From Acidithiobacillus thiooxidans ATCC 19377 (lineage in GTDB: Bacteria; Pseudomonadota; Gammaproteobacteria; Acidithiobacillales; Acidithiobacillaceae): 64,000 nt of DNA. The stretch covers positions 804,501 to 868,500 of the forward strand of contig NZ_CP045571.1 of assembly GCF_009662475.1 (NCBI RefSeq). Reading direction: 5' to 3'. The stretch's first letter is position 1, and each line of letters opens with the position of its first letter. This document shows, piece after piece, positions 1-8,466 of this stretch. The translations under genes and the position numbers were made by a program. The notes below the pieces were generated by a model. The model was not told where the DNA came from and searched no databases. It saw only the letters and a list, made by a program, of their open reading frames with translations.

Positions 1-965
1 TGAAGAAAGCAAAGCTAAGTCACTTGCGTTATTTGGCGATTATTCCGTTACTGCTGTTATTGAATGGCTGTGCAAAACATTCCATCTGGTGGATATTTAA
101 TCCCAAGGGAGTAGGTGCCCATGCCAGCTTCATATACATGATGATTGATGTGGCCGTCATGCTGGCGATTGTTGGTGTTACGGCCATTTTGATTGTCTGG
201 TTCATGTGGAAGTACCAAAAAGGCAAGAATCGTGGCACCTATGATGGGAAATGGGAGCATTCCAGAAAACTGGAGGTGGCCTTTTGGGGTATCCCAATCG
301 TTGCCGTTGCTTTTCTTTCCTGGGCCGTAGCCATACATGGCAGTTTCGCGGTCAATCCCTACAATCCTACCATCATTACCAAGCACATGAAGCCGAAAGG
401 CGATCCCATACAGGTCGATGTCATCGCGACGGATTGGCAATGGCTGTTTATCTATCCCCAGTTTCACAACATGGCCGTCGCCAATGAACTGGTCGTGCCA
501 GCCCATACGCCGGTGTTTTTCAAGTTGACCTCTACGGCGGTCACTACGGACTTTTTTGTACCCCAGTTGCTGGGCATGATTGATGTGATGCCAGGCATGC
601 GCACTAAAGATGCCTTAGAAAGCAACAATCTCGGGACCTATCAAGGTATTGCTGCAGATTATTGCGGAGCAGGAACTTCGTGGATGCTCTTCAAAACCAA
701 AGTGGTCAGTATGGCCGATTTCAAACAATGGGCGCACGGTGTTGAAAACAGCCCGAATACCATGGATTACGCGCAGTTCAACCGCTTTGCCGAACCCTAT
801 ATCAATGTAAAGGATAAAACCCCGGTTTATGGGCATGTTGAGCATGGTCTTTTTAATCATCTGCTTCTGGAGGTTATGGATGGCAAAAAATGGCCTTTAC
901 CCATGTTTATGACTGAAAACATGTTTCACTACTTAAAACTGCAAGCCGCAGAACATCGCGCCTGA
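1..965 (+). CDS. cyoA: Cytochrome bo-type ubiquinol oxidase subunit II (CyoA), 5' end cut by one base
   Basis: This is subunit II of the haem-copper quinol oxidase, a lipoprotein that docks on subunit I in the inner membrane. The reading frame is open from the first bases, and bases 1-2 are TG, so the start codon probably has its first base just outside the window; an internal TTG at 24 is the only later alternative nearby. The N-terminus has a lipobox-like LLLLNGC, followed by two membrane segments (about residues 40-65 and 85-110) and a cupredoxin domain with the DWQWLFIYP motif. The Cu-A ligand cluster of true cytochrome c oxidases is absent: the region reads YCGAGTSWM. That points to quinol rather than cytochrome c as donor. 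It is followed by cyoB after 29 bp. Confidence 0.93.
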   Translation, partial: KKAKLSHLRYLAIIPLLLLLNGCAKHSIWWIFNPKGVGAHASFIYMMIDVAVMLAIVGVTAILIVWFMWKYQKGKNRGTYDGKWEHSRKLEVAFWGIPIVAVAFLSWAVAIHGSFAVNPYNPTIITKHMKPKGDPIQVDVIATDWQWLFIYPQFHNMAVANELVVPAHTPVFFKLTSTAVTTDFFVPQLLGMIDVMPGMRTKDALESNNLGTYQGIAADYCGAGTSWMLFKTKVVSMADFKQWAHGVENSPNTMDYAQFNRFAEPYINVKDKTPVYGHVEHGLFNHLLLEVMDGKKWPLPMFMTENMFHYLKLQAAEHRA

Positions 966-994
966 TAACAACAGACTCGCAATGGAGAACCGCT

Positions 995-3145
995 ATGCTG
1001 GTTAACGTACCTGGACCTTGGAGTCCTCTGCTGGGACGTCTCGCCTTGTCCGAGATCCCTTACACCAATCCCATTCTTGCGCCGCTCTTTGTGGTGATCG
1101 TTCTCGCCGGAATAGCGTTGGTGGCAGCTATCACTTATTATGGAAAATGGGGTTATCTCTGGAAAGAATGGTTTACCACGGTAGATCACAAGAAGTTGGG
1201 TGTCATGTATATCATCCTTGGTCTGGTTATGCTTTTTCGAGGATTTATTGATGGCCTGATGATGCGTACCCAACAAATGCTGGCGGTGGGGCCTGGTGAT
1301 AATGGTATGAAAGCCATGGGCGCAATTCACGGCTATTTGACCCCCTTTCATTTTGGTCAAATATATAGTGCGCATGGATTAATCATGATTCTTCTGGCGG
1401 CTACGCCACTATTGGTCGGCATCATGAATATTATTGTCCCTTTGCAAATTGGTGCTCGGGATATGGCTTATCCCTATCTGAATGCTTTGGGTTTATGGAT
1501 TACTGCCGCTGCTGTGTTTCTGATCATGATATCTCTATTTATAGGGGACTTTTCGCACAATGGCTGGTTTGGTTACGCGCCTATATTTGAACTGGCTTAT
1601 AGTCCTGGTGTAGGTGTGGACTACTGGATATGGACTCTGGAGTTGGTGGCTCTTGGAACGACATTGGGAAGTATCAATTTTCTCGCAACAGTGGTTAAAA
1701 TGCGGGCACCTGGAATGACCTGGAGTCGTCTGCCAATTTTTACCTGGTCTGCTGTTTCGGCCAATATTATTGCGTTAACTTCCTTTCCCTGTTTGCAGGT
1801 GGCCTTGGCACTGGTGGGTGCGGATCGCTATCTGGGTACTCACTTTTTTACCGCCGGATTTGGTGGAAATTTGATGCTGTACACCAACCTGTTCTGGCTC
1901 TGGGGCCATCCAGAAGTTTATTTCGTCATTCTTCCGGCTTTTGGCATGATTTCTGAAATTATTCCTGCTTTCTCCGAAAAGCCGATTTTCGGTTATACGG
2001 CCATGGTATTAGCTACTTTTGCCATTGCTGGCGTATCCTGGATTGTCTGGCTGCATCACTTTTTTACCATGGGTATGGGTCCTTATGTCAGTACGGAGTT
2101 TAGTATTGCGACCATGCTGGTGGGTATTCCCACAGGTGTGAAAGTCTTCAATTGGGCAGCAACCATGTACAAGGGAAGACTCACTTTTAGCGCAGCCATG
2201 CTCTGGGCCATTGGTGCTTTGTTCCTGCTGTTGATTGGTGGTCTGACCGGAATGATGCTTTCTATTCCAGCGGTTAACTATATGGTGCACAACAGTGTAT
2301 TTGTGGTGGCGCATTTCCATATGATGCTGCTTTGTATTGTCTATGCGGTTTTCGGTGCAGTGATTTTCTGGTTTCCCAAGGTTTTCGGTTTCAAGCTCCA
2401 CGAAGCCTGGGGAAAAATCATGTTCTGGTTATTTAGTGCCGGCACCTTCCTGGTCTTTTTCCCGATGTTCATGCTGGGCTTTATGGGCGAAACACGGCGC
2501 CTGGATTGGCCTTTTGATCCGCATTGGGCAGTATGGTTTGATGTTCAGGAAATCGGCATCGTCGTTTATGTGCTGTCGGTACTGGCCTTTCTTTGGATGA
2601 TTTATGTCAGTATTCGGGATCGGGCGCATCATCGTGTGGGTGCAGATGCCTGGGGTACTTCCCGGAGTCTGGAATGGCTGGCCGATTCACCTGTGCCTTT
2701 TTATAATTACGCTATGGTTCCGCATATCAATGCCCGGGATGAAGCGGCCTGGCGTCGGGAGCATGGCCTTTCAGAAAGTCGGCCAGATCACTTTGCTGCC
2801 ATACATATGCCCAATAACACAGGCGTAGCCGTTTATATTGGTGCATTAACCTTTGTCATAGGTTTTGGACTGACCTGGCGGATCTGGTGGTTGACCGTTG
2901 CGGCGCTGGTTTTAACGGTACTGATCATGATTTATCGTTCCGGTAAAGGTGATCCTGGTTACGTTATTTCTGCAGAAGAAATGGAAAAGCTGGATCGGCA
3001 ATCCCGGCAGAACATGTCTGATGGTCAACAACATCTCCCCAAAGGCGGTGGTTATACCGGAGGAACAGTAACGGCTTATTCCGCCGCAGCAAGTGATCAA
3101 AGACCTCAGGATACTCCGCCTGGAAATTCCCGACCGTTGTCTTAA
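995..3145 (+). CDS. cyoB: Cytochrome bo-type ubiquinol oxidase subunit I (CyoB)
   Basis: Catalytic subunit of the haem-copper oxidase, reducing O2 to water at a haem-CuB centre and pumping protons. The 716-aa protein is polytopic. It shows the YSAHGLIMIL low-spin haem ligand region, WGHPEVYFVILP with the CuB histidine and cross-linked tyrosine, HHFFTMG with the two other CuB histidines, and VVAHFHMML with the remaining haem ligands. Length and order match CyoB rather than the shorter CoxA. The hydrophilic C-terminal tail (about the last 60 residues) is rich in Gly, Gln and Pro. A GGAGAA sequence precedes the ATG. It lies between cyoA and cyoC in one operon. Confidence 0.96.
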   Translation: MLVNVPGPWSPLLGRLALSEIPYTNPILAPLFVVIVLAGIALVAAITYYGKWGYLWKEWFTTVDHKKLGVMYIILGLVMLFRGFIDGLMMRTQQMLAVGPGDNGMKAMGAIHGYLTPFHFGQIYSAHGLIMILLAATPLLVGIMNIIVPLQIGARDMAYPYLNALGLWITAAAVFLIMISLFIGDFSHNGWFGYAPIFELAYSPGVGVDYWIWTLELVALGTTLGSINFLATVVKMRAPGMTWSRLPIFTWSAVSANIIALTSFPCLQVALALVGADRYLGTHFFTAGFGGNLMLYTNLFWLWGHPEVYFVILPAFGMISEIIPAFSEKPIFGYTAMVLATFAIAGVSWIVWLHHFFTMGMGPYVSTEFSIATMLVGIPTGVKVFNWAATMYKGRLTFSAAMLWAIGALFLLLIGGLTGMMLSIPAVNYMVHNSVFVVAHFHMMLLCIVYAVFGAVIFWFPKVFGFKLHEAWGKIMFWLFSAGTFLVFFPMFMLGFMGETRRLDWPFDPHWAVWFDVQEIGIVVYVLSVLAFLWMIYVSIRDRAHHRVGADAWGTSRSLEWLADSPVPFYNYAMVPHINARDEAAWRREHGLSESRPDHFAAIHMPNNTGVAVYIGALTFVIGFGLTWRIWWLTVAALVLTVLIMIYRSGKGDPGYVISAEEMEKLDRQSRQNMSDGQQHLPKGGGYTGGTVTAYSAAASDQRPQDTPPGNSRPLS

Positions 3146-3156
3146 TTCCACCGGAT

Positions 3157-3188
3157 AGCGTGGCAGGATTGATACTGCCACGCTTTTG
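3157..3188 (+). terminator. Hairpin between cyoB and cyoC
   Basis: A perfect 10-bp stem (AGCGTGGCAG / CTGCCACGCT) with an 8-nt loop is followed by TTTT. It sits in the only sizeable gap inside the operon. It could be a weak terminator or an mRNA-stabilising hairpin that lowers cyoCD relative to cyoAB. The T-run is short, so full termination is unlikely. Confidence 0.55.
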
Positions 3189-3214
3189 CCCAGCATTTAA
3201 TGAAGGAGTTGGAT

Positions 3215-3853
3215 ATGAGTTCTTCTCATGATAAGCCCGTAGATCCCAACCAGGTGGTTTTGTGGTCGGATGATTACGAAGGGCATGATGTAATTTCCAC
3301 CCGAACCTTCGGGTTCTGGATGTATATTTTAAGTGACGGAATGTTGTTTGCGACACTTTTCGCAGCTTATGGCGTGCTGAGTTATTCTCATAGTTATTAT
3401 ACCGGTCCGACACCGGCACAATTTGTTGCTCCCTGGTACACCTTTATTCAGACCATGGCCTTGTTTCTGAGTGTGCTGGCTTACGGGTTTTCCATGGCTT
3501 CACTGAAAACCGGCAGTAAGGCCGGCGTTATCAATGGAATAATTGCCTCCATGGTTTTGGGTATCGTCTTTGTTGGCTTGGATATTCATGACGTGTTGCG
3601 CATGATCAGCATCGGCGTAACGCCGGAAGTCAGTGGCGGTCTTTCCGCCTTTTACGCGTTGACCCAGGTCCACGCAGCCCACATTTTTGTAGGCCTGATC
3701 TGGATGCTGGTGATGTTGTATCAAATCTTGAGGAAAGGCTTTACGGAAGATGTGGTTGGACGTCTGATCAGTTTGCGCATGTTCTGGCAGTTTCAGGCGG
3801 TAATGTGGGTCTTTATTTATGTGTTTGTTTATTTGTGGGGGTATATGTCATGA
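3215..3853 (+). CDS. cyoC: Cytochrome bo-type ubiquinol oxidase subunit III (CyoC)
   Basis: Subunit III of the quinol oxidase, 212 aa with five predicted membrane segments. The family pattern is clear in TFGFWMYILSDGMLFATLF near the N-terminus and in the HAAHIFVGLIWML helix. The ATG at 3215 is chosen because AAGGAG lies 6 nt upstream; an in-frame ATG at 3200 would overlap that ribosome-binding site. Its stop overlaps the cyoD start (ATGA), so translation is probably coupled. Confidence 0.93.
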   Translation: MSSSHDKPVDPNQVVLWSDDYEGHDVISTRTFGFWMYILSDGMLFATLFAAYGVLSYSHSYYTGPTPAQFVAPWYTFIQTMALFLSVLAYGFSMASLKTGSKAGVINGIIASMVLGIVFVGLDIHDVLRMISIGVTPEVSGGLSAFYALTQVHAAHIFVGLIWMLVMLYQILRKGFTEDVVGRLISLRMFWQFQAVMWVFIYVFVYLWGYMS

Positions 3854-4215
3854 GTCATGGTCATAGCAATCCGATTGAACATCCGGAAGTACAGATGGCG
3901 AGTCGTGGGAGTTATTTGACAGGATTTATTATTGCATCTTTATTGATGCTGGCTGCTACCATTCTGGTCAGTGGTCAGGTCCTGGCACCTTTCCCCCTGT
4001 TGCTGACCATTATGGGTTGTGCGGGTCTGGCGGCCATCGCCCAGATTTATTTCCTGCTGCATATCGACATTTCTGAACACAACATCTGGAATACGGTGGC
4101 CCTGGTAATGTTCATTCCCTTGTTTGTCATCACGATCGGACTGACCTGGTGGATGTTCTCACAGTTATACCTGCGCACTATGCCGATGATTCCGGGTATG
4201 CCAGGCATGCACTGA
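3850..4215 (+). CDS. cyoD: Cytochrome bo-type ubiquinol oxidase subunit IV (CyoD)
   Basis: Small 121-aa subunit IV with three membrane helices, needed for assembly of the oxidase. The N-terminus MSHGHSNPIEHP is polar. The third helix region contains QIYFLLHIDISEHNIWNTVA, matching the Q-x-x-F-L-H-M pattern of CyoD proteins. The start overlaps the cyoC stop by 4 nt. Methionine and proline are frequent at the C-terminal end (PMIPGMPGMH), which is unusual for CyoD and may be a lineage feature. Confidence 0.9.
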   Translation: MSHGHSNPIEHPEVQMASRGSYLTGFIIASLLMLAATILVSGQVLAPFPLLLTIMGCAGLAAIAQIYFLLHIDISEHNIWNTVALVMFIPLFVITIGLTWWMFSQLYLRTMPMIPGMPGMH

Positions 4216-4226
4216 AGGGTGACTAT

Positions 4227-5177
4227 ATGGGTGAGAAAATCATGAGACAAGCTGCTGAGTTAGGTGGGGCGGGCGGGGAGGGGCAGCTTCCCCACGCCAT
4301 AGAAGGGGAGATGACGCCGGCGGTGCGCCTGATTGGCCGGATCATCACGGCTGGTCTGCTGCTGGCAGTGGCGGCAGGCCTGTGGCAGGGCTTCAGCAGT
4401 CACGGACTGCTGGATGGCCTGGTCAACGGCCTCAAGGCCAGCGAAGTCGGCTTTGCCATGGTCCTGATCCTGCTCGGCAGCATCGTCGAAGGCTTCGGTT
4501 ATGGCCTGTCTCTGGGGACCAAGTGGCCCTACACCCGCAATATTGTTGTGCTGATGGTCCGGGGTGACCCGGAAGCCGCCCATCGGGTCGTCGCCACCCT
4601 GGTCGGACTGGTTGCCCTGGCACTGGTCATTCTCGCCCCCACGGTCACCACCATCAGTGGTCTGATTCTGATTGTCGTGACCGCCCTGTTTGGCATGGGC
4701 ACCCTCTACGTGCTCGCCGGTCGGGCCCCGGCTTTTGTGCATGGCACCCATGGCCTGCTGGCTTATGGCGTGTTCCTGGTTTACCTCACCGGGCTGGCCT
4801 ACCCCGGTCTCAATTTCTGGACTTATCTCGGTGCCATGGGCGCGCTCCATGCCCTGCTGCTCGCGGTCTTTCTGGGGGGCATGACCACCGGACAACGCGG
4901 CTTCGGCACCGCGATCGGCGCCTTCGTACAACCCCGGAAAGCCTCGCAGTGGACCATTGCCGCCCACATCACGGCGGGCCTCATTCTGGTCGCCACTCTG
5001 GGCTACATGATGCCCGCCTACCCGATTGCCTTCTATCTGGCTGTCGGGCAGTTCGCGGTTGGATTTTTACTTTTTCACGCCGTCAGCCTCAAACCCAAAG
5101 ACCCCGGCATCATGGTCGCCTTTCACCAGAGCATGGTACTGCTCATGGCCCTGGCCATTGTCCTGGTCTGGCGCTGA
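4227..5177 (+). CDS. Multi-pass membrane protein in the cyo-ctaB operon, possibly a diverged haem A synthase-like protein
   Basis: A 316-aa, very hydrophobic protein with about eight predicted membrane segments after a 35-residue hydrophilic start. I cannot assign it with certainty. Its place between cyoD and ctaB is where ctaA-like genes occur. Several helices begin or end with histidine (HGTHGLLAYG, ALHALLLAV, AAHITAGLI, LLFHAVSL, AFHQSMVLL), spaced somewhat like the haem-ligand helices of CtaA/COX15. Other parts do not match that family. The ATG at 4227 is 12 nt after the cyoD stop and follows GAAGGGTGA; a second ATG lies at 4242. Base composition is clearly richer in G+C than cyoABCD, as in the next gene. 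Confidence 0.6.
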   Translation: MGEKIMRQAAELGGAGGEGQLPHAIEGEMTPAVRLIGRIITAGLLLAVAAGLWQGFSSHGLLDGLVNGLKASEVGFAMVLILLGSIVEGFGYGLSLGTKWPYTRNIVVLMVRGDPEAAHRVVATLVGLVALALVILAPTVTTISGLILIVVTALFGMGTLYVLAGRAPAFVHGTHGLLAYGVFLVYLTGLAYPGLNFWTYLGAMGALHALLLAVFLGGMTTGQRGFGTAIGAFVQPRKASQWTIAAHITAGLILVATLGYMMPAYPIAFYLAVGQFAVGFLLFHAVSLKPKDPGIMVAFHQSMVLLMALAIVLVWR

Positions 5178-5198
5178 GACACGGCTACAGGAACCCCC

Positions 5199-6167
5199 AT
5201 GAAAAGTCACGTGATCACCGCTACCCCCAGCGACCCCGACGGCCTTCTGTCGGCCGCAGGAACAGAAGCCGCCCGCCACCAGAATTTTCGCCCCGGCCTC
5301 TTTCTCCATGACCTCTGGGTCCTGGCCAAAGCCCGGGTCGTCTCCCTGCTGGTCTTCACCGCCGCCGTCGGCGAAATACTCGCCCCCAACGCCCTGATCC
5401 ACTGGCAGTCCGCTCTCGCCGGACTGTTCGGCATTGCCCTGGCCGGTGGTGCGGGCGGCGTGCTCAACCAGATCGTCGAACCGGACCTCGACCAGCACAT
5501 GCGCCGCACCCTGCACCGGCCGCTGGCCGAAGGCCGCATCAGCCGTCGGGGCGCCATCGTCTACGCCGCTCTGCTCATGACCGCCGCCATTGCCATTCTC
5601 GCCTGGGGCACCAACCCCCTGACCCTGATTCTGACCCTGGCCGGCACCGTCGGCTACGGCGTGGTCTACACCCTCTACCTCAAACCCAGCACCCCCTGGA
5701 ACATTGTCTGGGGTGGACTGGCGGGTGCCTTGCCCCCCCTGATTGGCTGGACCGCCATCACCGGCAGCATCGCCGCCCTCCCGGTGGTTCTGGTCCTGCT
5801 GGTGTTTGTCTGGACCCCCGCGCACTTCTGGCCCCTGGCCATCAACTGCCGGCGCGACTACGCCAAAGCCTGCATACCCATGCTGCCCTGCACCCACGGC
5901 ATCGACCGGACCCGCAAGGAAGTCCTGAACTACGCCATCCTCACCTGGGTGGTCAGCATGATCCCGGCGTTTCTGACCGGAGACTGGATTTATGGTGGCA
6001 TTGCCTGGCTCTCGGGCGCCTGGTTTGTGGGCATGGCCTTACGCCTGAAAGCCCTGCCCGAAGGCCAGGAAATGGATCAATACGCCCGCAGCATGTTCGC
6101 TTATTCCATCTCTTATCTGTTTTTGCTTTATACCGCACTCATTCTGGGCAAATTGCTTTTAGGATAA
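5199..6167 (+). CDS. ctaB: Haem O synthase / protohaem IX farnesyltransferase (CtaB/CyoE)
   Basis: UbiA-family prenyltransferase that farnesylates haem b to haem o for the oxidase encoded upstream. The 322-aa protein has about nine membrane helices. The first substrate-binding motif reads NQIVEPDLDQHMRRTLHRPL, a variant of the usual N-x-x-x-D-x-x-x-D pattern with D and the MxRTxxRPL tail kept. A second polar region, NCRRDYAKACIPMLP, corresponds to the usual R-x-D-Y-x-x-A-G-I-P-M-LP. The N-terminal 35 residues are hydrophilic and probably not conserved. It ends 14 bp before the Rrf2 regulator and shares the high G+C of the gene before it. Confidence 0.92.
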   Translation: MKSHVITATPSDPDGLLSAAGTEAARHQNFRPGLFLHDLWVLAKARVVSLLVFTAAVGEILAPNALIHWQSALAGLFGIALAGGAGGVLNQIVEPDLDQHMRRTLHRPLAEGRISRRGAIVYAALLMTAAIAILAWGTNPLTLILTLAGTVGYGVVYTLYLKPSTPWNIVWGGLAGALPPLIGWTAITGSIAALPVVLVLLVFVWTPAHFWPLAINCRRDYAKACIPMLPCTHGIDRTRKEVLNYAILTWVVSMIPAFLTGDWIYGGIAWLSGAWFVGMALRLKALPEGQEMDQYARSMFAYSISYLFLLYTALILGKLLLG

Positions 6168-6181
6168 AAGAGGATTGGCAA

Positions 6182-6607
6182 ATGATGTTCAGCAAAAGCA
6201 GTGAATGCGCCTTGCGGGCCATGATTTATATTGCCGCCCGAAAGCCGGGTACGCCGGTATTAAGTCGCGACGTAGCTGAATATCTGGGAATGCCAATTCA
6301 GTGCATAACCAAAATCATGCGTGGATTAGCCAAGCGGGGATTGCTGGAATCTTTGAAAGGGCGTGGTGGCGGTTTTGTACTTACGCGCAATGCGGACAGT
6401 TTGAATATTCTGGATGTTGTGGAAGCAGTGGAAGGGCGTCTGACCCCGCATTGTCTGTTGGGTTTGAAGGTGTGTGCCGATGAAACTGCCTGCCCGGTTC
6501 ATTGTCAGTGGGCGCAACTGCGCGGGCAGGAAATGGAAGTGCTGCGTCAACAAAGCATTGGTGCCATGGCACAGATGTTGTTTGCTAGCCCGGGGAATTT
6601 GGCATAG
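6182..6607 (+). CDS. Rrf2/IscR-family transcriptional regulator, copy 1
   Basis: A 141-aa winged-helix regulator. The N-terminal half has the Rrf2 pattern: SSECALRAMIYIAA, the recognition helix region VPIQCITKIM-like (here MPIQCITKIMRGLAKRGLL), then KGRGGGFVL in the wing. The C-terminal half has three cysteines in CLLGLKVCADETACPVH, the spacing typical of Fe-S-binding Rrf2 proteins such as IscR, so redox or iron sensing is likely. It is the last gene of the cyo operon and faces the sox promoter region. It is strikingly similar to the regulator at 16403-16828, which closes the sox block. Confidence 0.9.
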   Translation: MMFSKSSECALRAMIYIAARKPGTPVLSRDVAEYLGMPIQCITKIMRGLAKRGLLESLKGRGGGFVLTRNADSLNILDVVEAVEGRLTPHCLLGLKVCADETACPVHCQWAQLRGQEMEVLRQQSIGAMAQMLFASPGNLA

Positions 6608-6644
6608 GTCCCTATGCGTTCATTGGGAGGTTGTGCACATATCG

Positions 6645-6689
6645 GGACCAAGATTAGCTGGTTCTGTGCCATCTGGACCAGTCTGGTCC
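6645..6689 (+). promoter_or_regulatory. Dyad-symmetric sites, probable enhancer for the sigma-54 promoter
   Basis: GGACCAG-T-CTGGTCC at 6675-6689 is a perfect 7-bp inverted repeat. A weaker dyad, ACCA-N8-TGGT, lies at 6647-6662, and a further GGACCA half-site at 6691. They sit about 180-220 bp upstream of the sigma-54 element, the usual distance for an activator site. In Acidithiobacillus, sigma-54-dependent two-component control of sox genes is established (the TspS/TspR type). That this dyad is the activator site is inference. Confidence 0.5.
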
Positions 6690-6863
6690 TGGACCAAGAA
6701 TCAGCGGCGAATGGATGGGGTGCTGCGGGGTGCTACAGAGAAACATCTGCCGTATGTCTTTACCATAAATACACAATCAACTTTTTGTTCTATTTGATAA
6801 AATAATTAAAAAAATGGCGCCATCAGGGATTTTTGTGGGTCTCAATGGGTGCATTTCAAGGTT

Positions 6864-6879
6864 TGGCATACAGTTTGCT
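6864..6879 (+). promoter_or_regulatory. Sigma-54 (RpoN) -24/-12 promoter of the sox cluster
   Basis: TGGCAT-ACAGT-TTGCT matches the RpoN consensus TGGCAC-N5-TTGCW with one mismatch and correct spacing. It lies 119 bp upstream of the first gene of the sox block (6998) and reads toward it. The rest of the 390-bp gap (6608-6997) has no convincing gene. Confidence 0.7.
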
Positions 6880-6997
6880 ATAGACTAATCAGTTTAGATT
6901 TGGCGGCTCCCATGATGAGCTTGATCAGATTGCTGATGTGAAAAATCAACAGTACGTGATGTTTTTGTCGTGAACAATTGGAAAGGGGTCGCCCGGA

Positions 6998-7510
6998 ATG
7001 AAATTTCGAGGATTGGTAGCACTGAGTGTGAGTGTTTGTGCAAGTTTATTCGTCACTGCGGTAGCAAGCCCGGTGTATATCGAGAAAGTCGATATGCCCA
7101 TGAAAGCGGCCATGTCAGAAGTCAAAAACGTTTTGCATGATGGTGGTTATAAAATTGTGCTTCATCTCAATATTTTGAAGCTGATTCAATCCCAGCAGAA
7201 GCAACTGAAAATACCCAATTTTAATCGGCATAAATTTACCGATGTACAAGCTTTGGTATTTTGTAATCCCTATGACTTCAGTAAGTTGCTGAATGCCGAT
7301 TGGCCTGCTGCCGCAGGTTGTCCATTGACTTTGGATGTGTTTTCAAAAGGACAAAACAGTTACATCGTTTACGGATTACGGGCTGACTTTGCGAATACGC
7401 CGGCTTCCAAAAAAATCACACAATCTTTTGATAGTGCCGTGATTAAAGTGCTGCAGGGTATTCCCATGTCTCGGCAGATTACCAAAATCCCTGACTTTTC
7501 AGGGAAATAA
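6998..7510 (+). CDS. Periplasmic DUF302-family protein, first gene of the sox block
   Basis: A 170-aa protein with a cleavable signal peptide (about residues 1-23, ending near AVAS). The mature part fits DUF302: VDMPMKAAMSEVKNVLHDGGY, a central FCNPYDFSKLLNAD corresponding to the usual CNP-x-x-A-x-x-x-L segment, and a following LTLDVFSKGQNSYIVYG strand. Members often occur with sulfur-oxidation and cytochrome genes; the biochemical role is not known. It is transcribed from the sigma-54 promoter region and is 35 bp before soxY. Confidence 0.8.
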   Translation: MKFRGLVALSVSVCASLFVTAVASPVYIEKVDMPMKAAMSEVKNVLHDGGYKIVLHLNILKLIQSQQKQLKIPNFNRHKFTDVQALVFCNPYDFSKLLNADWPAAAGCPLTLDVFSKGQNSYIVYGLRADFANTPASKKITQSFDSAVIKVLQGIPMSRQITKIPDFSGK

Positions 7511-7545
7511 TTTGTAAGTTCACGTTTGGCTAGAAGGAGAGATCA

Positions 7546-8049
7546 ATGGAACAGATGAAAAGACGGAAATTTTTGGGAATGTCAGCAGTGGGTATGGCGG
7601 CAGTAGCCGGTTCCGGGGTGTTGATGCCAGCCATTGCCAATGCCGCCAATGTGGCAGGTTGGCCTGCAGCGGAATTTGATGCCAAAAAGCTGGATGAGGC
7701 GATGAAGGACAGTATTGATACAACCTCGGTAAAAACTTCGGCGAAAGTCCGCCTGACCGCACCAACCATAGCGGAGAATGGCGCGGCAGTTCCGGTAACC
7801 GTGGATGTAGATCATCCCATGACCGCCGATGATTATATCGAATCTGTATATTTGTATGTGGATCATAATCCTACGCCATTGGCCAGTGCCTTTCATTTTA
7901 CGCCGGATAGTGGTCATGCCTATTTTCAGGAACGCATCAAGATGGCGAAAACCGATATGGTCAGAGCTGTCGCCAGGACCAATAAGGGCGTGATGATGTC
8001 TTCCAAGCCCCAGGAAATCAAAGTAACCATCGGCGGTTGTGGCGGATAA
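7546..8049 (+). CDS. soxY: Sulfur carrier protein SoxY
   Basis: SoxY carries the covalently bound sulfur intermediate on a C-terminal cysteine while SoxXA, SoxB and others act on it. The 167-aa protein starts with a twin-arginine signal (RRKFLGMSAVGMAAVAG) and ends with the diagnostic flexible arm GGCGG. A strong ribosome-binding site (AAGGAGAG) precedes the ATG. It acts in the periplasm as a heterodimer with SoxZ, the next gene. Confidence 0.97.
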   Translation: MEQMKRRKFLGMSAVGMAAVAGSGVLMPAIANAANVAGWPAAEFDAKKLDEAMKDSIDTTSVKTSAKVRLTAPTIAENGAAVPVTVDVDHPMTADDYIESVYLYVDHNPTPLASAFHFTPDSGHAYFQERIKMAKTDMVRAVARTNKGVMMSSKPQEIKVTIGGCGG

Positions 8050-8095
8050 ATATCAGAGAATTCCAAGCATCAAAATTGATTAAGGAGAAATTATT

Positions 8096-8425
8096 ATGGC
8101 AGCAATTGGTAATCCAATGATCCGGATGGCTTCACACGCCAAAAAAGGACAAATTGTTGAAGTACGTTCGTTGATCATGAATCCGATGACTACGGGGCTG
8201 AGCAAAAATAAAGCGGGCAAGTTGATTCCTGCGCATTTTATTCAGACAGTCACCGTGACTTTTAACAACAAGCCACTCTGTAATGTAGATTGGAGTACAG
8301 CGATCAGCGCCAATCCCTATCTGGCTTTTAAAATGCGCGCCGTTGAAAGCGGTACGCTGGAAATGACCTGGAAAGACAATACGAATGGTATCTGGTCAAG
8401 TAAGGCATCCATCACTGTTGCCTGA
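8096..8425 (+). CDS. soxZ: Thiosulfate oxidation carrier complex protein SoxZ
   Basis: A 109-aa immunoglobulin-fold partner of SoxY. The family pattern is clear: IRMASHAKKGQIVEVRSLIM followed by NPMTTGLSKNKAGKLIPAHF. There is no signal peptide, as expected, because SoxZ is exported with SoxY through the Tat pathway. AAGGAGAAATT precedes the ATG. It lies between soxY and soxB. Confidence 0.97.
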   Translation: MAAIGNPMIRMASHAKKGQIVEVRSLIMNPMTTGLSKNKAGKLIPAHFIQTVTVTFNNKPLCNVDWSTAISANPYLAFKMRAVESGTLEMTWKDNTNGIWSSKASITVA

Positions 8426-8466
8426 ATGAACCAGCGTTTTCACAAAAGATAACCCGCGAGGTGAGT

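Noticed and set aside
24-26. TTG at 24 as the true start of cyoA
   Set aside because: The frame continues upstream as KKAKLSH with TG at bases 1-2, giving a better signal peptide, so the start most likely lies at the window edge.
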